A stretch of DNA of 14,043 bases from Pholiota molesta (lineage: Eukaryota > Basidiomycota > Agaricomycetes > Agaricales > Strophariaceae), in NCBI GenBank assembly GCA_014925825.1, contig JACGCK010000568.1:1-14043 (forward strand), in the 5' to 3' direction. Each line of letters opens with the position of its first letter. Within the stretch, counting starts at the first letter, position 1. A model generated the notes under the pieces. It had not been told where the DNA came from. It did no database searches and saw nothing but the letters and a program-made list of their open reading frames with translations. This document shows, in pieces, positions 7,424 to 14,043 of this stretch. A program made the position numbers and the translations under genes.

Positions 7424-8566
7424 ATGGATATAAATGACCTCCACCCCCGGACGACTACAGCCATCGCTTTTTTATATGGCACGAATGGATACAGGTCCGT
7501 CTGTGCAGCCCTGAGCATGCATCGCAATCATAATGTTCTGCAGGCAAACGGGCCCTTGACCTCGGAGAATGTCTTTGACTACTTTGCCACCTCCATGTTT
7601 TATGATAAACAGAGCAACAATCAAGTTCTGCGCATGCAGACCATGCATACTGGTGTGCCAATCAAGGACGAAGCAGCTGAACTCAGGTGGGTGTGTCCCA
7701 TTCTGCGGTCTGAAGCCCTTTCATCCAAAGATCGCCAGGCGGTTCACTGGCGTTGAATTCGCGGTCGTGCACGCGCAGCCTCCCTCTTTTTTTCTCATTC
7801 AGAAGCGTGAGCGCCTCTCGCCAGATGAGGGTATGTCTCCCCATACCTCTTTCGCCGCATCCCAATAATTTGGCTTCAAGTGCGGCCATTGGCGGCTTAT
7901 TTTATCATGAACAACCGTATATATCAGTCCCCGGACGTTTATACCGTCCTGTCTAATCGTTTAGTGGGTTTTCTTTGCTATATCTATACTATGGCGCTTC
8001 ATCCATCCACCTGTCTAGCTTACATCTCTTTCTGCCCTCCAATCCTCTCTCGATATTCTGCGGAAACACCGACCCGACTATACCCCACGAACGGGGTTCG
8101 TGTGGCCTATCACAGATCCAATGCTGTCCGAAGAGACACATAAGAAAGGACCGGAAACTGAATCCAATCTTATGGATACTGCAAGGGACTCCGAGGTGCC
8201 TTCAGAGAAGCGAGCAGATGTGCCAAAAAGGCAGCAAAATAACATGTTACTGCTCAACGCTATGAGAACAACTGCTGCTCACTCAAAGATGTCGTTCTCT
8301 GCCTCCTCGGTGGCCCAGAATGTTGATAGCGAACCCGACACACCCATTACAACCACGATTCGGTCGTCTGCGACGCCAGCTCCAGCATCACAGGATCCAG
8401 CAACACTGAATAGATCAATGTCGCAAGAGGCCATTAAAGGCCAAGCAGGTGCCGGAAAGAAGAAAAAGAAACGTAATGCTTGTTCACGCATATCACGGCC
8501 TCAACGACGTGTGCTGACAGCGTTTCTCTAGGTACCTCAATAGCCCCACCACCTGCACCGCCCTAA
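7424..8566 (+). CDS. MED6: Mediator complex subunit 6, one-base frame break in exon 1
   Basis: Exons 7424-7494, 7544-7686, 7739-7830, 7881-7963, 8019-8472 and 8532-8566 give 292 aa once one base is restored. MED6 is a head-module subunit of Mediator, which links activators to RNA polymerase II. Family blocks are DDYSHRFFIWHEWIQ, then NVFDYFATSMFYDKQSNNQ, FTGVEFAVVHAQPPSFFLIQ, KRERLSPDEVRPLAAYFIMN and NRIYQSPDVYTVLSNRL. A variable tail rich in Ser, Thr and Gln follows, ending in a Lys run and the short last exon TSIAPPPAPP. Introns are 49-59 nt, GT..AG. Between MDINDLHP and DDYSHRFF the frame changes at the C-run 7444-7448, where a sixth C would restore it; an in-frame TGA blocks any upstream start in the second frame. 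As written, retaining intron 1 (49 nt) instead keeps one open frame from the ATG, at the cost of the conserved N-terminal block. Confidence 0.93.
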
Positions 8567-8941
8567 TTGAATACTGGGTACATGCCTCGCTAGTATTGTT
8601 GAGAGATCGGAACATTAGCATCTCGCTCAAAGTTCTAAACCAAGTGTCTGGGGCAATCTTCGTGGGTACGAACTTCAGGCCAAGCATTATACAACCCCGA
8701 CCCGGAGTATATGGGTCCTGGGATGATGATTCACGCCTAATGTCGCGTGTCATTATCCATTTGGAATTTGTGTACGTGGCTAAGGTTGTCATTACAACCT
8801 TCTGTAAGTAGGCTATGCCTAAGGCGGAATCCGGTGAAGGATGGGATATGTTTATAGGAGCTATCCCAGTACCTTCCTCCCCACAGACAAACTGTCATTG
8901 GTGGAGGCAATAGCCAGACGTCAGTCTATGAAAACACCCAT
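8567..8941. other. Convergent intergenic region, MED6 / AP-3 sigma
   Basis: 375 bp between two convergent stop codons, probably both 3' untranslated regions. A 71-codon plus-strand frame (8596-8811) and an overlapping minus-strand one show no motif I recognise and look like chance. Nothing else is supported. Confidence 0.55.
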
Positions 8942-9795
8942 TTATCTCGCCCCCACTCCCGTTAATTTCCCTGTCAGCCAACCCAAGGGCGTTTTCATAT
9001 TGCTTCCTCGGGCTCCAAGGCCTCCGCCACCCAAGGAAAGCGGATTCGATGAGGCAAACGATTCCTTTCTTGCACGGGCTGCCTCCTGGACTGTGTGATC
9101 ATATGTAAAGTCAGTTGTGGAAATTAATCTCGATGAGGAAACATATAAATTCATTCCCAGCGAGGTGAGAACTCGGGCTAGAGCCACACATACCAGATAG
9201 GTCTATCTCCTCGACATTAGTCTCCAAGACAAGTCCACCTTGGATAATCTCTGCGAGTATGTGATGCACCTAGAAATAAGAGACAATGAAACGTAATCTC
9301 TAGACCGACATAAATGTAGAAATACTTCGTCGAAGTGGAATACCAGATCTAGTTCGCAAACATTTTCGAAAGCTCGATCCAGAGATTCCACAAGCACCTG
9401 CAACAGTTAAGACCGCCATACCACCATTGACGCTGTAGGACATACCTGAATCAGATCAAGGATACCCAATTCACTCTCTGCACCGTCAACGACAAAGACA
9501 AAGTAAAGTGTTGCATAGCTCCGGTACACCACCCTCCATCGTTCATCTGCATCGCCCTTGAATCCAAGGAATTCCTCGAGCTCAGGCGCATCAAGGAAGT
9601 TGCACAGCCCTGCAGGTCTTGTGCTCACGAGCGAAAAGATCTTTTGCACCACAGTTTGTGAAGATTGGTGCAGAGGTGTGTAAAATTTGGTCAGGCGAGA
9701 GACTCCGGAAGTGTTGACTAGTTGATTGCAGAGTGTCAAGGAAGCATTATTGTGGGCGAGGCAATAAACTTACATATAAGGACTGCGTGAATCAT
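8942..9795 (-). CDS. APS3: AP-3 adaptor complex sigma subunit
   Basis: Exons in transcript order: 9774-9795, 9446-9717, 9326-9397, 9194-9269 and 8942-9090, giving 196 aa with no frame break. All introns are GT..AG (48-103 nt). The AP-3 sigma chain is the small subunit of the heterotetramer that sorts cargo from the Golgi/endosome to the vacuole by the ALP route. The start MIHAVLIFNTSG, then RLTKFYTP, VYRSYATLYFVFVVD and the block SELGILDLIQVLVESLDRAF follow the small-adaptin fold. ENVCELDLVFHFDEVHHILA and GGLVLETNVEEI then match AP-3 rather than AP-1/AP-2 sigma. Insertion of RPAGLCNFLDAPELEEFLGF before the RYATLYF strand lengthens the N-terminal half. The C-terminal tail of about 50 residues, rich in Gly and Ser, extends beyond the core. 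The first coding exon has only 22 nt. Location is cytosolic, on endosomal membranes. Confidence 0.96.
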
Positions 9796-10292
9796 TTCAA
9801 TATACAAACGTCCTGAGAACGATAGAGAATAGAGAGCAATACAGTTAACGGCAATAGTCTGTGGTGACTCGGCCGGTGGTGGATAGGACTCGGGGAAGGA
9901 TTTCGTTTAGACCTAAAAGTAGGCTATACAAACACGTTGAAGATGAAGAAGGTTTATCTCATATTCCAATTGAGTAGATGCTAGGTCTGCCAGGCGAATT
10001 GGAGAGGAGATGAACTACTGGTTCAGAGTTCAAACGTTCAAGTCAAGCAGTCAAATCTATGTATTTGAGATTGTTCGCTCGCAATATTAATAATGGTCTA
10101 TCACGTGAATAGTACAACTTCAGCTTCAGTCAACGAGCGCTAATGATTATTCAATTTATTCGAGGCTCAGGAGGGCCCTCACAGCTCGGCATCGCTTACA
10201 ATGAGACGACATATATCCTTAGTGTTACTTATATTGCGTTGAAATTGAACAAATTGAAAATAAGGCACATAATTAGGTTAGTGGATGGAGAA
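9796..10292. other. Intergenic region upstream of AP-3 sigma, downstream of ECD
   Basis: 497 bp between the AP-3 sigma start codon and the stop codon of the ECD homolog, both on the minus strand. It must contain the AP-3 sigma promoter and the ECD 3' untranslated region. It is AT-rich, without a long open frame, tRNA or repeat. No clear TATA box is seen close to the ATG. Confidence 0.5.
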
Positions 10293-13200
10293 TCAAAAAT
10301 CGTCCCGAGGTAGTTTGAATTCTGGTTGTAATCTCCCAGCAAGATTACTGACCGGGCCAGAGAGACCTTGTTGGCTCTTGTAGCTCTCCAAGAAGTTCTT
10401 GATCATGTTATAATCCGGAGGTTGATCGCCCTCCCAATCGTCTTCGAGTGCCCCTTTCAACTCAGCCGCCATAGCTGCTTCAATGTCGAAGTCGTCATCT
10501 TCAGCCTCGTCTGTCACAGAAGCTTTCAACGTTTCTTTTCCTTTTCCTTTATTTGTTGAAGGTTTCAACGGCTCAGATTTGGATGCCTTATTTTTAGTGG
10601 AAGTCTTGCTGGTTAACGCTTCATCCAGGGCTTTCATTACAGCTTCGAACGAATCTAGATCAGGATTCACGTTTGGTCGAGGACCAGGCTCAGGAACCCT
10701 TGGAATGTGTGTCCGTGGGGCAGGCTTGTCTTCAGTTCCGGACGAAGGCTTTTTAATTGGCGACGGCCCAGTTGCACTTGTAGGAAGGAAAGCTATAGGA
10801 ATAAAATTAGCCCTCCCATACATTAGCCATGCGGTAAAATCAACGCACCGCCTCTGTCTTTGCGATCTTGGACTATGTTAGACCACTGTTCATCTGATAT
10901 TCCTAGAGCCTGTCTTGAAAATTCGAGGAACTCTTCTTCCTCTTCGCCCATGTCGATTTCGATTTCCCCAACAACTTGCGGGCGATCCTCTTCAGATTCG
11001 TCATCCTCTTCATTTCTTCATCAGTTTCGTCGTCAGAATCTACGACTCCCTCATACTCATCCCGAGGTATGATTGGGGGCCGCATTGTCGGTCTTGTCTT
11101 CGTATCTCCTGCTGCTTTTGGTACAGATGGCGCAGTCAGATTTTCCATGCTGGCGTCTGTATCTACGCCAACGAAATCAGGAGCTACTCGTTGCGATTTG
11201 CTATAAGAAGCTGGCATTTTCCATAATCAGTGGGTTCCAATGCTGGTACGAGCTTATCCATGGCGGCCTGTTTCTCTTCTGTCGTAACTTCTTCAGGTGA
11301 TTTGAGTTCAACGTCGGACTCTATATCTGATTCATTTCCTTTATCGCTGAACTCTTCATCCGAAAATTCCTCACTATCAGAACATTAATAACACGGTTGG
11401 AAGGGAAGAACGATCACGTACTCCTCAAATCGAGCGCCTTCTACATCACCTTCACCTTCAATGAAATTTTCAACCTTTGATGCGAGGTCTTTCAGCCGCT
11501 TGGCCTGTTCTGAAGCGATTCGGTCTTCTGGGGATTCATCCACGTCCATTCCATTAGGATCCTTGGTTTCATTGCCATGAAGTTTGGCCCGACTAGCTTC
11601 TAGCATTTGCTCGAATCCTTCGGCGTCGACATTTAACCAATCATCTGAATCCTCAGGTGCATCAAGGAATTTGGGTTCGGCCTGTAGCTGTCCAATTGCT
11701 TCATCAACCTGCGATGCAAACGACTGACGGGATGCATTGCTGAAGAAGTGAATGAGTACATTTATGGCTTGCTTGTTTCAGAAAAGATCTTACTCGGCCT
11801 GACGAACTGCCACATAGGTGGTAACTGCTTTATCTTCAAGGGCATTCCAAAGTTCTGATCCTCTGATTTGGCCCTGAAAGTAACCTGCAGATTCAAGACT
11901 TTCGATATATTTTTGGTACTCCGGTGTACGGCGTAAAGCGTCCTTGTTTGCTTCCACCTGAAATATATGAGGGAATAGTCGCGATCCGGTGCTGAACTAA
12001 ACGCACCGAAGCATTAGTACCCTCGGGAGATATATTTTGCACATTGACCCGTCCCTTGCTTTCTTGTAGAGAATCTCAAAACCAACAGCCTGGATATCAA
12101 ATTCGTTAGTCACTCGCAGTGGAGATTGATGCATGTGCTTACAATTTCATTCCCACATCGCGCCGTTTCCATTCTGCGCTACCTTCAGGCTCCTTCCAAT
12201 TCCCAAAGACTTTTGGCGGGAAGAATTTTGGCCTAATAGCTGAGCATACGCAGTGCGGGTCATCTTAACAGAAGATAAAACTGAGGTATTGGCGGAAAAC
12301 GATTCATTCGATGCGCCGCCTAGCAAAAGATAATATTAGAATCAATATCAAAATTTAGACGCAAGGCAGTACTCACACGTAATTGTATAGCGTCTCGAGT
12401 ATAGAAAGTCTCTACTGCTTTCTGAACGAGAGCTGGATTGACCGCCAGAGCTTTGGCAACATCAATAGGAACATAGGCTTTGGTGTGATGAATGTGGTTC
12501 GCAATGGCATCCGGATAGCTTTGTGTATATGAGCTATTGGATATTCCGAAGCAGCAAAGATAACAAACCCAGATATTCGGTTCCAAACAATTTGTTCAAC
12601 AGCGGCGGAGCAAGAGTGTCGATTGAAGGATCCCGAACCAAATTTACAGCATCCACAGCCGCAAGAAAGTCTCATCATCTCCAACTGCGTTGTCTTCATC
12701 TTCGCTTTCAGGTGCATCTGGAAGTTTTCGGCGATTTCGCTTTCTATTACTTGGAGAGACGTGTGAGAGAGGAATGAGATGTAAGTGGGAGTTGTAGATC
12801 CAGACCTATGGTGTACGGATATGTGAATGATTAGAGTCACAGACCCGAAAAAGCGGGAAGGAGCGCACTCTATTCTCAGAATTCGTCGGTTTTACCCACG
12901 AAGGTAACGCTTCAGCAGCTTCAATCAATAGAAATTCACCATCCGAGTCGTAAGCACTGCGGCGAATTATAGCGACCCATTCAGAAACCGCATTTGAGAA
13001 TAGCAAAAATATGTACCTTATTACAACATCCCATTTAGAGGATATTGCTTTCAATAACCAGACAGTGAGCCATTCATCGTCAACACTATCTCCCACCCTC
13101 ATTCTACCCTCTAGAATCCAGGTGTTTCCATTATCTGGATTTGGAACAACTTTGAGTTCAAAGGCATCGCGATGCCAGATAAAGTTCTCAAGTTTTGAAG

Positions 13201-13327
13201 AGACAAAGTCGGTGATACACGCAGCAAAGCTTGTGACGGCCGTTTTGTCAGAGAGATTTTGAGGAGGATATAACGTGTAATGGAGTGTGTCTTCTGCAAT
13301 GGAATGTGGTCGATTGAAGATCTCCAT
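10293..13327 (-). CDS. ECD: Ecdysoneless (ECD/SGT1-family) homolog, frame broken at eight sites
   Basis: Ten exons in transcript order: 13017-13327, 12869-12956, 12569-12805, 12377-12518, 12143-12319, 12007-12089, 11794-11957, 11422-11739, 10849-11373 and 10293-10792. With one base added at each of eight places the sum is exactly 851 codons (850 aa). ECD proteins act in pre-mRNA splicing (with PRP8), in R2TP chaperone contacts and in growth control. Blocks seen include VDDEWLTVWLL (82-92), SDGEFLLIEAAEALPSWVKP, TSENRVWIY-type joins, HHTKAYVPIDVAKAL, VQKAVETFYTRDAIQLR and MTRTAYAQL. The acidic second half has EDSDDWLNVDAEGFE, MDKLVPALEPTDYG and VVDSDDETDEE; DSDD is the kind of CK2 site that ECD uses to bind PIH1D1. 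All nine introns keep GT..AG ends. The start is ATG 13327. Breaks lie near 12662, 12605, 12290, 12227, 12146, 12061, 11218 and 11014, and every one is a missing base. Sequence error is likelier than decay. Confidence 0.92.
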
Positions 13328-13555
13328 GATGGGCGGCTCGAACAAGCTTTGACAAGAAGACTATAGATGAAGCAGGTCTGATCAGATGGTAGAAAGGGCT
13401 TGGGATTCAATATTTCAGCGGAGAGTCATGGTCAACAGTGCCAATGACGTTGAGACATGACGGTACTATCGAAGGCCTTGCCAAATACAGCCATACGGCG
13501 GGATTAACTGCACCGCCCTGAGGATTCCTGAGGAAGGTCGCCTTTACAGCTGACG
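13328..13555. promoter_or_regulatory. Divergent promoter of ECD and V-ATPase F
   Basis: 228 bp between two start codons on opposite strands. It holds two nearby TGACG half-sites (13445-13449 and 13459-13463). No convincing TATA box is seen. Promoter function follows from the gene arrangement only. Confidence 0.5.
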
Positions 13556-14043
13556 ATGGCGACCTCGTTTAAGGACCGCAACCTCATCGCAGTCATTGGA
13601 GATGAAGTACGTCCGCCTGTAATTCAGTAACGCCATTTCTCACTGCTGCGAATCACAGGACTCAATCACTGGCCTTTTGTTAGCAGGAATAGGTCATGTC
13701 ACTGACCATGGCAAGAAGAATTTCTTAGTCGTAGATTCCAGTGAGTGTTGTTGTTCATGCATTGCGAAAGCGAATTTGATTAGGGGTAGAAACACAAATC
13801 CAGACCATTGAAGCTACATTTCAGGAGTTTACAGAGCGCAAGGATATCGCTATTCTCCTCATCAATCAACATGTGAAACGAGTCTGTCTTTGGGGATTTC
13901 AGTTGCTGACAATGTGCAACAGATCGCGGAGAAGATCAGACCAACGGTCGACAAGTACCAGCAAGCCTTTCCTGCGTTGCTAGAGATTCCTTCAAAAGAT
14001 CATCCTTACGGTGCGTTGCATTTGGGCCTTTCTCTGTATGCTT
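13556..14043 (+). CDS. VMA7: V-type proton ATPase subunit F, cut by the window end
   Basis: Exons 13556-13606, 13659-13740, 13790-13872 and 13923-14010 are visible; a fourth intron begins at 14011 (gtgcgt) and runs off the window. The 101 complete codons start [20 protein letters not shown], then [40 protein letters not shown] and [18 protein letters not shown], the full length of subunit F apart from its last residues. Subunit F belongs to the central rotor stalk of the V1 sector, on the cytosolic face of the vacuolar membrane, and helps couple ATP hydrolysis to proton pumping. Introns are 49-52 nt, GT..AG, with no frame break. It is divergent from the ECD homolog, with 228 bp between the start codons. 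Confidence 0.96.

Noticed and set aside
8596..8811. 71-codon plus-strand frame between MED6 and AP-3 sigma
   Set aside because: It has no recognisable motif, lies in a convergent 3' region and overlaps an equally long minus-strand frame.
10483..10881. Plus-strand open frames antisense to the ECD exons
   Set aside because: They are shadows of the acidic, Lys-rich ECD C-terminus. Minus-strand splicing across 10793-10848 gives the convincing protein.
10293..13327. Calling the ECD homolog a decayed pseudogene
   Set aside because: No splice site is lost, no stop arises except downstream of frame breaks, and all breaks are single missing bases. Sequence error fits better, so it is kept as a CDS with a warning.
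1..14043. Mobile elements, CRISPR arrays, secondary-metabolite or defence clusters
   Set aside because: I found no terminal repeats, transposase, reverse transcriptase or repeat-spacer arrays. The genes are unlinked housekeeping functions.

Overview
This window looks like nuclear DNA of a filamentous basidiomycete, most likely a mushroom-type Agaricomycete. Genes are compact and broken by many introns of about 48-75 bp with GT..AG ends. The tRNA carries an intron directly 3' of the anticodon, and the reconstructed proteins read like basidiomycete versions of conserved eukaryotic families. The species cannot be named from this sequence. I saw no transposon, CRISPR array, virus-like gene or operon.

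Layout, left to right. (1) Positions 165-2319, minus: an IQ-motif (calmodulin-binding) protein of about 440 aa in 14 exons, including coding micro-exons of 5, 8 and 10 nt and one GC-AG intron. (2) Positions 2541-2658, minus: tRNA-Lys(CTT) whose intron arose or grew by a perfect 25-bp tandem duplication that also copies the anticodon. (3) Positions 3159-4266, plus: a two-finger C2H2 transcription factor of 348 aa. (4) Positions 4941-7224, minus: an NRAMP divalent-metal transporter of 589 aa in nine exons. (5) Positions 7424-8566, plus: Mediator subunit MED6, with one frame break near its start. (6) Positions 8942-9795, minus: the AP-3 adaptor sigma subunit, 196 aa. (7) Positions 10293-13327, minus: an ecdysoneless (ECD/SGT1-family) homolog of about 850 aa in ten exons with eight single-base frame breaks. 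(8) Position 13556 to the right edge, plus: V-ATPase subunit F, cut by the window end.

The genes are mostly housekeeping and do not form a pathway. NRAMP/MED6 share a divergent 199-bp promoter, and ECD/V-ATPase F share one of 228 bp. Three genes (IQ protein, MED6, ECD) need 11 one-base corrections to read through (10 missing bases, 1 extra base), many in short homopolymers, while NRAMP, AP-3 sigma, the zinc-finger gene and the visible V-ATPase F exons need none. All splice sites of the broken genes are intact. This points to local base-calling error more than to ordinary pseudogene decay, but the sequence alone cannot settle it.

The features most worth a second look are the micro-exon-rich IQ gene, the tRNA-Lys duplication, the one-directional frame breaks in ECD, and the MED6 frame break that retention of its first intron would exactly cancel. 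All exon structures are my own manual reconstructions from the sequence and have not been checked against transcripts or databases.
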